NCBI GenBank assembly: GCA_025965475.1
Contig: JAOPWV010000133.1
Location: 1-39,397, forward strand
Reading direction: 5' to 3'
DNA from: Frankiales bacterium
Lineage (GTDB): Bacteria; Actinomycetota; Actinomycetes; Mycobacteriales; SCTD01
DNA length: 39,397 bases
Shown: positions 7,794 through 15,069 of the stretch, piece after piece
Layout: each line of letters starts with the position of its first letter
How positions within the stretch are numbered: the first letter of the stretch is position 1
The notes under the pieces: generated by a model
Database searches by the model: none
Told to the model about the DNA's origin: nothing
What the model saw: the letters and a program-made list of their open reading frames with translations, nothing else
Position numbers and translations under genes: made by a program

Positions 7794-8477
7794 GTGCCCC
7801 AGCTGCTGCTCATCGAGGACGACCCGGGCATCCGGGCCGCGCTCGTGCGCGCGCTGACCGAGCGCGGCCACGGGGTACGCACCTCGCCGACCGGGATGTC
7901 CGGGCTGCAGGACGCGGTGGACCGCCGGCCGGACCTCGTCGTCCTCGACCTCGGCTTGCCGGACGTCGACGGCTGCACCGTGCTGACCATGCTGCGCGCC
8001 GTCAGCGACGTACCCGTCATCGTGGCGACGGCGCGTGACGACGAGCGGGAGATCGTGCACGCGCTGGACGCCGGCGCCGACGACTACGTCGTGAAGCCCT
8101 TCGCCGCGGAACACCTCGACGCCCGGATCCGCGCGGTCCTGCGTCGCGGCGCCGGGACCGAGCCGTCCGCGCTGATGGAGGTCGCCGGGCTGCGCATCGA
8201 CCCGCGCTCGCGTGAGGCCGTGCTGGACGGGCAGCCGCTGGATCTCACCCGCCTCGAGTTCGACCTGCTGGCGCACCTGGCTGCCCGGGCCGGGACGGTG
8301 GTGAGCAAGCGGGAGCTGCTCGCCGACGTGTGGCACCAGCCGTACGGCGGCGCCGACAAGACGGTCGACGTGCACCTGTCCTGGCTGCGCCGCAAGCTCG
8401 GGGAATCGGCGGCCGAGCCGCGCTACCTGCACAGCGTCCGCGGCGTGGGCGTGAAACTCGTCGCCCCAGCACCATGA
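7794..8477 (+). CDS. OmpR/PhoB-family response regulator
   Basis: The 227-residue two-domain protein has a receiver domain (1-120) with the acidic pair E8/D9/D10, phosphoacceptor D52 (VVLDLGLP) and conserved K101 (VVKPF). A winged-helix DNA-binding domain follows (about 130-225, ending HSVRGVGVKL). It is phosphorylated by the downstream histidine kinase and then regulates transcription. The start is a GTG without a Shine-Dalgarno but with a -10 element at the leaderless distance. Its TGA (8475-8477) overlaps an ATG at 8474 that opens the first of three mini-ORFs leading to the kinase start. Likely targets include the adjacent exported proteins (inferred from position only). Confidence 0.95.
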   Translation: MPQLLLIEDDPGIRAALVRALTERGHGVRTSPTGMSGLQDAVDRRPDLVVLDLGLPDVDGCTVLTMLRAVSDVPVIVATARDDEREIVHALDAGADDYVVKPFAAEHLDARIRAVLRRGAGTEPSALMEVAGLRIDPRSREAVLDGQPLDLTRLEFDLLAHLAARAGTVVSKRELLADVWHQPYGGADKTVDVHLSWLRRKLGESAAEPRYLHSVRGVGVKLVAPAP

Positions 8478-8509
8478 CACTGCGATGACGCTGCCATGAC
8501 GCTGCGATG
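8474..8509 (+). repeat. Three 11-bp tandem repeats forming an ATGA start/stop ladder between regulator and kinase genes
   Basis: ATGACACTGCG, ATGACGCTGCC and ATGACGCTGCG follow head to tail, giving ATGs at 8474, 8485, 8496 and 8507. Each of the first three opens a 4-codon ORF (MTLR, MTLP, MTLR) whose TGA overlaps the next ATG. The first ATG overlaps the response-regulator stop and the last is the kinase start. The units carry no Shine-Dalgarno. Confidence 0.9.
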
Positions 8510-9781
8510 AGACGGCAGGTCGCCTGGCTGGTCACCGCGACGACGCTGCTCGTCGTGCTGGCTTTCCTGCTCCCGCTGACCCTGCTGTTGCGCACGCTCG
8601 CCGCCGACCGCGCGGTCGCTCAGGCCGTCCAGGAGGCGCAGAGCCTGGCGGTCGTCGTCGCGGTCGTCAACGACCCGGCGCAGCTCGAGCCGGTCGTCTC
8701 CCTGGTCGACTCGGGCAGCGAGCGTGATGTCACGGTGCTGTTGCCCGGTGGGCGGACGATCGGGTCTCCCGTCCCCGCAGGCTCCCGCAGCCTGGCTCTC
8801 GCCGATACCGGCCGGGCGTTCACGGCCCAGGTCGCGGGTGGCCGGGAGGTGTTCGTCCCGGTCGACACGCAGAACCAGCGGGCCGTCGTCCGCAGCTTCG
8901 TCCCGGACCGGCTGATGCGCCGCGGGCTCGTTCCGGCTGTCGCCGTACTCGTGGCCCTCGGCGCCGGCCTGCTCCTGCTGGCCGTGCTGGTGGCGGACCG
9001 GCTGGCCCGCGGGACCGTGCGGCCCGTCACGGCGTTGGCGCACGCGGCGCATCGGCTCGCCGCCGGCGACCTGACGGCACGGGTCGAGCCCGCCGGTCCG
9101 CCGGAGGTACGGGAGGTGGGTGCCGCCGTCAACACCCTGGGCATCCGCGTCGGTGAACTGCTCGTCGCGGAACGGGAGTCGGTGGCGGACCTCTCCCACC
9201 GGCTGCGGACGCCGCTGACGGCCCTGCGCCTGGACGCCGGGGGACTGCGCGACCCCGACGAGGCGGCCCGGCTCGGTGCCGACGTCGCGGCGCTGGAGCG
9301 GACCGTCGACGAGGTGATCCGCACCGCCCGCCGCGCCATGCGCGAGGGAGCACGTGCGGAGTGCGACGCGGCGGCCGTGGTCCGGGAACGCGCGGCGTTC
9401 TGGCAGGTACTCGCGGAAGACCAGGGGCGCGACTGGTCGGTCGCGCTCCCGGACGGGCCGTTGCCCGTCCGGCTCGCGGCCGATGACCTGTCGGCCGCGC
9501 TGGATGCCCTGCTGGCCAACGTCTTCGCGCACACCCCGGAGGGCGCGGCCGTGGAGGTGCGGGCCCACGGCGACTCCCGCGCCGTCGAGGTGGAGGTGGC
9601 CGACCGGGGTCCGGGCCTGCCTCCCGCGGCGGCGGATCGCGGGCACAGCGGCGGTGGCTCCACCGGGCTCGGGCTGGACATCGCCCGGCGTACGGCCGAA
9701 GCCGCCGGCGGCCGGCTCGAGCTGACCACGCGGCCGGCCGGCGGCGCATCGGTGACGATGCACCTCCGGCCGCCCGCCTGA
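8507..9781 (+). CDS. Sensor histidine kinase (HAMP-DHp-HATPase)
   Basis: The 424-residue membrane kinase has a first membrane helix at about 7-30, a short extracytoplasmic sensor region (about 35-135) and a second helix (about 141-163). A HAMP segment (to about 218) leads to a DHp domain with phosphorylatable H231 in DLSHRLRTPLTAL. The ATPase domain keeps its N box (LLANVFAHTPEG), G1 box (DRGPGLP) and G2 box (STGLGLDIARR). It should autophosphorylate and signal to the regulator encoded just upstream. The ATG at 8507 has no ribosome-binding site of its own and lies at the end of the ATGA ladder, so translation is probably coupled to the regulator gene. The short sensor region suggests an envelope or small-ligand signal. 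Confidence 0.95.
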   Translation: MRRQVAWLVTATTLLVVLAFLLPLTLLLRTLAADRAVAQAVQEAQSLAVVVAVVNDPAQLEPVVSLVDSGSERDVTVLLPGGRTIGSPVPAGSRSLALADTGRAFTAQVAGGREVFVPVDTQNQRAVVRSFVPDRLMRRGLVPAVAVLVALGAGLLLLAVLVADRLARGTVRPVTALAHAAHRLAAGDLTARVEPAGPPEVREVGAAVNTLGIRVGELLVAERESVADLSHRLRTPLTALRLDAGGLRDPDEAARLGADVAALERTVDEVIRTARRAMREGARAECDAAAVVRERAAFWQVLAEDQGRDWSVALPDGPLPVRLAADDLSAALDALLANVFAHTPEGAAVEVRAHGDSRAVEVEVADRGPGLPPAAADRGHSGGGSTGLGLDIARRTAEAAGGRLELTTRPAGGASVTMHLRPPA

Positions 9782-9804
9782 GCGACTGGTCGTGTGGACG
9801 CAGC

Positions 9805-10218
9805 TCAGTGGTCGCCCGACCCCTGGTCCGCGGTGCCGCCGTCGGAGCTGCCGTCAGACCGGTCGTGCCCGTCGTCGCGACCGTGCCCGCCGTGCCGGCC
9901 GTGGGCGTCGCCCGGGTCGTGCACGGTGTCGTCGGTGAGCCGCCGCGGCGTCACGCTCGCCGGGGTGCCGGGCCCGTCGGTCGGCAGCGGGACGGTCGAG
10001 GGGAAGGCCGAGGCGAACGCAGACGCGAAGGCCGAGGGGACGTCAGACGGAAAGGCCGCGGGCGCGTCGGAGGGGAAGGCGGTGGGAGCGTCCGAGGCGG
10101 TGCTCGCCGCGGGTGTGGCGTCGACCGGTCCAGCCCCGCGGGCACTGGTGACCGCCACGGCGCCCAGGCCGGTGACGACGGATAGGGCGGTGGCGAGGGA
10201 CAGGAGCTGAGCTTTCAC
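9805..10218 (-). CDS. Exported low-complexity protein with a His/Asp/Gly-rich tail
   Basis: No family is recognised. The 137-residue protein begins with a signal peptide (VKAQLLSLATALSVVTGLGAVAV, cleavage probably near residue 25-30). Next comes a degenerate Ala-Phe-Pro-Ser repeat region (AFPSDAPAAFPSD ... AFASAFASAF). The acidic, histidine-rich C-terminus (DAHGRHGGHGRDDGHDRSDG) could bind divalent metals, though this is inferred from composition alone. The start is the GTG at 10216-10218, preceded by a perfect GGAGG that is buried in a long RNA hairpin (10219-10255). It is convergent with the histidine-kinase gene (23 bp between stops). The repeats and composition make comparison with other proteins difficult. 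Confidence 0.75.
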   Translation of the reverse strand: MKAQLLSLATALSVVTGLGAVAVTSARGAGPVDATPAASTASDAPTAFPSDAPAAFPSDVPSAFASAFASAFPSTVPLPTDGPGTPASVTPRRLTDDTVHDPGDAHGRHGGHGRDDGHDRSDGSSDGGTADQGSGDH

Positions 10219-10255
10219 GGCGAACCTCCAGGTCGGGTGGACCTGGAGGCTCGCC
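10219..10255 (-). promoter_or_regulatory. 16-bp hairpin that encloses the Shine-Dalgarno of the His-rich exported protein
   Basis: In the minus-strand RNA the arms GGCGAGCCUCCAGGUC and GACCUGGAGGUUCGCC pair over 16 positions (one G-U) around the 5-nt loop CACCC. The 3' arm contains GGAGG and ends directly at the GUG start codon. The stem should block ribosome entry unless opened by heat, a protein or translation. As DNA it is also a near-perfect palindrome and could instead be an operator. Confidence 0.75.
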
Positions 10256-10372
10256 GCCGCTGCCTCAGGCAGGCACCACGCCGACCACAAGCCCGCGATA
10301 AGGCATGAGCGGCATCACACCCGGAAGAGGTCGCCTCGAGCGGAACGGCGCCGATGAGGAAGGTGGCCCGCG

Positions 10373-11134
10373 GTGAGCTGGGCCCTGCCGCCCCGTCTGA
10401 TCTGGAGTTCCCGTACCGTGCCGCCCGCCGCCGACGTCCTCGGCTGTGCCGCAACCCTTCTCAGTGCCGCTCTTCTCTGGCCCCAGGTCTGGTTGACCTG
10501 CGTGCGCGGGCGTACCGCCGGACTGCCGCTCGCGGCCCTGTGGCTGTCGCTCGCGCTGAACGCGTCCTGGCTGACCTACGGCCTGCTGCACCACGACGGT
10601 ATGCAGGTCCTCGCCAACGTCCTCGCCGCCGCCGGGAACCTGGCGCTCACCGTGGCCGTGCTGCGCGCGCACCCGGCCGAGCGCGGCCTCCGGGCCCTCG
10701 CGCGGTCGCTTCCCGGCCCGTTCCTGATGCTGGCCGTGTTCCTGTTCGTCCTCGTCGACGGGGTCACCGGCCCGGTCATGCTCATGGTGGCGGTCGTGGG
10801 CGCCCTGTCCGTAGCCCTGCCGCAGCCGGTCTCGATGCTCCGGGACCGGACCGCCGACGTCTCCGGCGTCTCGGTCAGCCGTTGGGTCATGTCCGCCGGG
10901 GCATCCGCCTCCTGGCTCGGGTACGGCCTGGTGCACGACACGCCGGCCGTCTGGGTCGCCTCGGTGCCCGGCGTACTCGGGGCACTGCTCGTGCTGCAGC
11001 TGCTGGCGTTCCCCCGCCGCACCCTTGCAGTGCCCGTCGTGGTGCCGGCGCAGCGGCAGGAGTGCCCGGCGGTGCCGGTCCAGGTGGCGGTCCAGGTGCC
11101 CCAGCAGCGCCAGGAACAGGTGCTCGCCGCCTGA
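10373..11134 (+). CDS. PQ-loop (SemiSWEET/MtN3-like) membrane protein with two repeats
   Basis: The 253-residue membrane protein has about six to seven helices and two internal PQ-loop repeats. The first contains LLSAALLWPQVWLTCVRGRT and the second VVGALSVALPQPVSMLRDRT. Both have the Pro-Gln dipeptide in a helix followed by a basic loop and a conserved NASWLTYG / SASWLGYG segment. Families with this fold move sugars, amino acids or other small molecules, and the substrate here is unknown. The last 35 residues are a Gln/Val-rich cytoplasmic tail. The GTG at 10373 has a good AGGAAGG 9 nt upstream. GTG at 10418, with GGAG upstream, is an alternative that removes a polar N-terminus. Confidence 0.8.
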   Translation: MSWALPPRLIWSSRTVPPAADVLGCAATLLSAALLWPQVWLTCVRGRTAGLPLAALWLSLALNASWLTYGLLHHDGMQVLANVLAAAGNLALTVAVLRAHPAERGLRALARSLPGPFLMLAVFLFVLVDGVTGPVMLMVAVVGALSVALPQPVSMLRDRTADVSGVSVSRWVMSAGASASWLGYGLVHDTPAVWVASVPGVLGALLVLQLLAFPRRTLAVPVVVPAQRQECPAVPVQVAVQVPQQRQEQVLAA

Positions 11135-11172
11135 CCCGCCCCAGCGCGCGCGGGCTCCGGCAGACTGGCCGG

Positions 11173-11631
11173 GTGCCCCTCCACGACCAGACCGAGCCGC
11201 CCCTCTACAGAGGCCTGCTGTCCGACGTCCTCGCCGCCGCCCGCGCCGAGGCCGACGAGGCCCGCGGCCGGGCCGTGCTGGCCGAACAGCTCGCCGAACA
11301 GGTAGCCGGCCTGCACCGCCGAGGGGCGGACGGCCTCTGCGGTGGTTGCGGCCTGGTCAGCCCGTGCCCGACGGAGCGCATCCTGGCCGGGGAGCTGGGC
11401 CCGGCGGACGCCGCCGCGACGGCCCGGCGGCTGCTGGCCGACCTCGCCGCCTCGCGGATCCTGGAGGCTCCCGCGGACGACGAGCAGGACGAGCCCCGGC
11501 CAGCCGGGCGGGCGTCCGACGGCGGACCTGGGCGTGGCTCGGTGCCGTCCGTCCCGTCGATGGCGGACCTGCTCGCCCCGAACCCGGGTGTCGGCAACTT
11601 CCTGGACACGCTCATCCCGCGCAACCCGTAG
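11173..11631 (+). CDS. Hypothetical protein with a small cysteine motif
   Basis: No family is recognised. The 152-residue protein has a helical N-terminal half rich in Ala, Glu and Arg (about 10-50), then a short CGGCGLVSPCP motif (C56, C59, C65) that could hold zinc or be redox active. A second helix follows (about 77-98), then a disordered Pro/Gly/Ser/Asp linker and a C-terminal NFLDTLIP segment. There is no signal peptide or membrane helix. The GTG at 11173 sits 6 nt after CAGACT, a weak -10-like element, so the mRNA may be leaderless. It lies 38 bp after the PQ-loop gene on the same strand and may be co-transcribed with it. Confidence 0.65.
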   Translation: MPLHDQTEPPLYRGLLSDVLAAARAEADEARGRAVLAEQLAEQVAGLHRRGADGLCGGCGLVSPCPTERILAGELGPADAAATARRLLADLAASRILEAPADDEQDEPRPAGRASDGGPGRGSVPSVPSMADLLAPNPGVGNFLDTLIPRNP

Positions 11632-11709
11632 CCGCGGCGCGCTCGTCACATCCGCTCCACCGGACCTCCGGCCCGCCTGCGGGCGCGGACGTCGTGAGGG
11701 GTGAGGCGG

Positions 11710-12735
11710 TTACGCCGGGCGGGTGCCGACCAGCGCGGCGATGGCGGCCCCGCGTGCGCCGGCCATGTCACGGTCGGGCACCAGCGCGAAGGTCGCCACC
11801 GCCTCCTGCTCGGCCCGCAGCAAGGTGTTCTTGCGGACCTCGTCCAGGAACCAGTCGCGGAACGCCGGTGCGGCCTCGACCACCCCGCCGCCGACGAAGT
11901 ACGTGCTCGGATCGGTGAAGTTCGCCGCGATGGTGAACAACCGGCCCACGGCCATCGCCTGCTGCTCGAAGATGCGCAGGGCGAGCGGGTCGCCGGCTTC
12001 GCCGTACCCGCGGACGGCTCGGGCCGCCTGGCGGACCGGCAGCTCGGCGAGCGGATGCCCCTCGAACCGCGTCAGCCAGTACGGCAGCAGGTTCTTCTCG
12101 ATCCCGGTCAGCGAGGCGACGCTCTCGGCGTCGCCGACGAAACCGCAGCCGCAGCGCGGCACCGGCTGCCCCTCGGCGAGCAGCCCGTCCATCGGGATGT
12201 GCACGTGGCCCAGCTCGCCGGCCATGCCGGCTGCTCCGCGGACGACCTGACCCGCCTCGACGACGCCGCCCCCCAGGCCGGTCCCGATGATCGCGGACAC
12301 GGAGGAGTGCTGAGTGGCGTCCAGGCCGTACAGCAGATGGTGGGCGTACAGCGCCGCGGCGTTGCCGTCATTGTTGTAGACGACCGGGATCGCGAGGCGG
12401 TTCTCCAGCGCGGTACGGACGTCGAAGCCCCACCAGCCGGGCTGCTGGAAGTTGGTGGACCCCTTCGACGAGATCACGCCGAGTGCGCTCGCCGGGCCGG
12501 GGGTGTCCAGCCCGACGGCGCGGACGAGGCTCCGGCCGAGGCTGGTGTGGGCGAGCACGCCGTCGAAGGCCTCGGCCAGTGCGTCGATGGCCGCCTCTGG
12601 GCCGTCCTGCACCCGGCTCGGGGTCTCGTGCAGGGCGTCGACGAGGAACGTGCCGGACTCACCGAGCACGGTGGCGTTGTTGCTCGTGCCTCCGTTGTCG
12701 AGGCCCACGACGACCCACGGCTCGGATGTCGACAT
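11710..12735 (-). CDS. ROK-family sugar kinase/regulator-like protein (glucokinase-like)
   Basis: This 341-residue ROK protein lacks the N-terminal DNA-binding domain of NagC/XylR-type regulators, so it is most likely a sugar kinase. It has the ATP phosphate motif GLDNGGT (11-17), catalytic D123 in YNNDGNAAA and the GTGLGGGVV motif (151-159). The ROK zinc site is partly kept: GELGHVHIP supplies H177, and CGCGFVGDAE supplies C195 and C197. The third cysteine of the usual CxCGxxGCxE pattern is aspartate (D202) here. The ATG has a TGGAGAACG ribosome-binding site. A repeated GACCGTAC pair lies about 45-63 bp upstream and may be an operator. The substrate sugar is not deducible. Confidence 0.88.
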   Translation of the reverse strand: MSTSEPWVVVGLDNGGTSNNATVLGESGTFLVDALHETPSRVQDGPEAAIDALAEAFDGVLAHTSLGRSLVRAVGLDTPGPASALGVISSKGSTNFQQPGWWGFDVRTALENRLAIPVVYNNDGNAAALYAHHLLYGLDATQHSSVSAIIGTGLGGGVVEAGQVVRGAAGMAGELGHVHIPMDGLLAEGQPVPRCGCGFVGDAESVASLTGIEKNLLPYWLTRFEGHPLAELPVRQAARAVRGYGEAGDPLALRIFEQQAMAVGRLFTIAANFTDPSTYFVGGGVVEAAPAFRDWFLDEVRKNTLLRAEQEAVATFALVPDRDMAGARGAAIAALVGTRPA

Positions 12736-12779
12736 CGTTCTCCAGACACGTCACGGGGCTTCGTCCAGGACGCGCCATT

Positions 12780-12798
12780 GACCGTACAAAGACCGTAC
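12780..12798. repeat. Direct repeat GACCGTAC, 11-bp period, upstream of the ROK gene
   Basis: GACCGTAC occurs at 12780-12787 and 12791-12798, separated by AAA. The one-helical-turn spacing in the promoter region of the ROK gene fits a regulator binding site, but a chance short tandem duplication is also possible. Confidence 0.4.
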
Positions 12799-12850
12799 CG
12801 GGGGCAGGGTGTCACATCCGCCGGGACGTTTGCAGGATTGTTGCCGGGTC

Positions 12851-13255
12851 TCAGGAGGCGGGCGGGGCCGCGTCGAGGTAGGCCCAGTCGCCGGCGTCCC
12901 GCACGAAGCGGCTGTTCTCGTGCAGGGTCCGCGCGACCCCGCGGTGGCGGTAGTGGGCCGTGAACTCCACGGTCCCCTCGGCGTCCAGGAGCCCGCCGCC
13001 GGTCTTGCCGAGGATGTCCAGGCGCGACCACCGGTCGTCCGGGTCGAACCGGACCTGCGGGGGCCGGGTGGCCCGGTGCCACGTCCTGAGCAGGTACGCC
13101 GCCTCGCTGACGGCGAAGGCGCTGTAGCGCGAGCGCATGAGCGCCTCGGCGGTGGCCGCCGTCGCCTGTCCCGCGTGCAGCCGGCCGCAGCACGCCGCGT
13201 ACGGCAGCCTGAGCCCGCAGGGGCACGACGCGCCGGAACCGCTCTGCGTGGCCAC
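12851..13255 (-). CDS. YchJ-family (UPF0225) SEC-C motif protein
   Basis: The 134-residue protein begins with a cysteine-rich zinc motif (ASCPCGLRLPYAACCGRLHAG), the SEC-C-like signature of YchJ proteins. An NTF2-like YchJ domain follows, with the typical ALMRSRYSAFAVSEAAYLLRTWH and, near the end, a FTAHYRHRGVARTLHENSRF segment. The function of the family is not established. The protein is soluble and cytoplasmic. The GTG at 13253-13255 lies 6 nt after CACACT on the minus strand, so it may be leaderless, although GGAG within those 6 nt could also serve as a weak ribosome-binding site. It is divergent from the GGDEF gene across a 209-bp spacer. Confidence 0.88.
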   Translation of the reverse strand: MATQSGSGASCPCGLRLPYAACCGRLHAGQATAATAEALMRSRYSAFAVSEAAYLLRTWHRATRPPQVRFDPDDRWSRLDILGKTGGGLLDAEGTVEFTAHYRHRGVARTLHENSRFVRDAGDWAYLDAAPPAS

Positions 13256-13464
13256 GGCTCCAGTGTGCCGTCACCCGCGGCGTGGCGTGCACGCACCATG
13301 TGCCCTCCTGGCTACGCTGCGTCGACTCGCCCGCCCCTCTGGACCTCACGGGGGCGGACGGGTCCCCGTCGCCGCCAGGCTCCTCCGAGGCCTGCCCCCC
13401 GGGCAGGGAACGGCGCCGCAGCCACCTCGTGACGTGACGTAGTCGGACAAGGCAGGCCGTACCT

Positions 13465-15066
13465 GTGGACGCTGATCGACGCGCTGCGTATCTCGTGGCG
13501 TACGACCTGTTCGAGGCCGTGCAGGGCGAGGACCACACCGCCGCGGCCGGGCAGGTGGCCGCAGCGGTCGAGGTCGCGGACCGGGCCGGCTGGCCGGAGG
13601 TCGGGTTCGTGCTCGCCGCGGCGGGCACGGTGCACGCCGTCACCCGGCCGGTCGACGGGCTGGGTGCCGAGGTCGCGCTACGCCTCCGGCACCGGGCCGA
13701 GGAACTGGGGGCGCCCGCGTTCGAGGCGATGGCCCTCGGGTTGTGCGCGCTGACCGCGGCGGCGGCCGGTGACACCGCGGCCCTGCTGGCCGATGCGTGC
13801 CGGGCGGTCGCGCTGCTCGACGACGACAGCCAGCCGGCCCTCGACCGCAGCACCGCGTACGTCGTCGCTGCCGCGGCCTTCAACACGCTCCGGCTCTGGG
13901 AGCTCGTCGACGAGCTGTACACCCGCGCCATCGAGACCGGGACGCAGGGCGACGCCCCTGCCCAGGTGGCGGCGGTCGCGGTCAACCGGGTCCTGACGCG
14001 GTTGGAGTGGGCCCTGGCGCTGCTGGAGAACGGCGACGAGCAGGAGAGCCGCGTCCACCTCGCCCGGGCGCGCGAGGCGGTGCCGGCCGCCCTCGCGCTG
14101 CCGCTGCGCCCGTTGTGGCGCCGCAACGTCGAGGCCTGCGCGGACATCGTGGAGCTGCTGCATGGGGGTGACCTCGACCGCCTGGACCGGCTGGCGGGGC
14201 ACCGCGTCGCGCTGGTCGCGGACGGTGACGTCGAGACCCTGCCGCTGCTGGACGCCGCTACCGCGCTGGCGCTGTGGCGCAGCGGGCGGCTCGACGAGGC
14301 GGTGGCCGCCGCGCACCGGCTCGTACCGCCCGGGTCCTGCTCGTCGGGCGCCCGCAGCTTCCCGCTCTGGGTCCGCGCCGCCGTCCTCGCCGCCAGCGTG
14401 CCGTCGGAGGTCAGCAGGGCCCAGCAGGAGCACAGCGAGCTGGTCAGCCGGTTGCGGTGGGAGTCGCGGCACGCGGTGCTGGCGGCGGCCCGCGCGCAGA
14501 TCGCCGTCGAGCGGCGGCAGGCCGACCACGATCGCCTGACGCAGGCGGTCAACACCGACGCGCTGACCGGGCTGCACAACCGCCGCAGCTTCGACGCCTG
14601 GCTGGGGCGCTCGCCGGACCAGCAGCAGGCCCGTACGGCGCTGCTCCTCGTCGACCTGGACGACTTCAAGCAGATCAACGACCGGTACGGCCACCAGTGC
14701 GGGGACGAGGTGCTGCGCCGGGTCGGGCGGCTCATGCGGGCCTGTGTCCGGGGCGGTGACATGGCGCTCCGTCACGGCGGCGACGAGTTCGCCGTGCTGC
14801 TCTGGGAGGCGAACCTGACCACGGTGGCGGCCCTGGACCGAGCCGGCGCGTTGCGGCAGGCCATCCGCGACGAGCCCTGGGCGGAGGTTGCCACCGGACT
14901 CGTTGTGACCGCCAGCATCGGGATCGCGGTGGCGCTACCGGACGGGAGCGCGTCCGGGGGGACGACCTCTGCCGATCCCGGCCGGCTCTACCGGGCAGCC
15001 GACGCCGCGCTGTACGCCGCCAAGCGGCACGGATCCGGCATCGTGCTGGCCCCCTCCGGGGGCTGA
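13465..15066 (+). CDS. Soluble diguanylate cyclase with an N-terminal helical-repeat (TPR-like) region
   Basis: This 533-residue cytoplasmic protein has no membrane helices. Residues about 1-340 are Ala/Leu-rich helix pairs resembling TPR-type repeats, probably a protein-binding or dimerising sensor region. A helical linker (about 335-362) leads to a C-terminal GGDEF domain (about 363-530). The domain has DALTGLHNR, active-site GGDEF at 438-442 and an I-site RGGD at 429-432, so it should make c-di-GMP with product inhibition. There is no EAL domain. The start is the GTG at 13465. I see no strong Shine-Dalgarno, so a slightly later start is possible. It is the second c-di-GMP enzyme in the window and is convergent with the DUF5335 gene (3 bp between stops). 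Confidence 0.9.
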   Translation: MDADRRAAYLVAYDLFEAVQGEDHTAAAGQVAAAVEVADRAGWPEVGFVLAAAGTVHAVTRPVDGLGAEVALRLRHRAEELGAPAFEAMALGLCALTAAAAGDTAALLADACRAVALLDDDSQPALDRSTAYVVAAAAFNTLRLWELVDELYTRAIETGTQGDAPAQVAAVAVNRVLTRLEWALALLENGDEQESRVHLARAREAVPAALALPLRPLWRRNVEACADIVELLHGGDLDRLDRLAGHRVALVADGDVETLPLLDAATALALWRSGRLDEAVAAAHRLVPPGSCSSGARSFPLWVRAAVLAASVPSEVSRAQQEHSELVSRLRWESRHAVLAAARAQIAVERRQADHDRLTQAVNTDALTGLHNRRSFDAWLGRSPDQQQARTALLLVDLDDFKQINDRYGHQCGDEVLRRVGRLMRACVRGGDMALRHGGDEFAVLLWEANLTTVAALDRAGALRQAIRDEPWAEVATGLVVTASIGIAVALPDGSASGGTTSADPGRLYRAADAALYAAKRHGSGIVLAPSGG

Positions 15067-15069
15067 CGC

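Noticed and set aside
8423-9763. Long antisense frame over the histidine kinase
   Set aside because: It has low-complexity Arg/Gln/His composition, and the sense strand encodes all conserved kinase boxes.
12474-14762. 762-codon antisense frame over ROK, YchJ and GGDEF genes
   Set aside because: Ser/Arg/Ala-rich shadow sequence crossing three recognised genes, with no motif.
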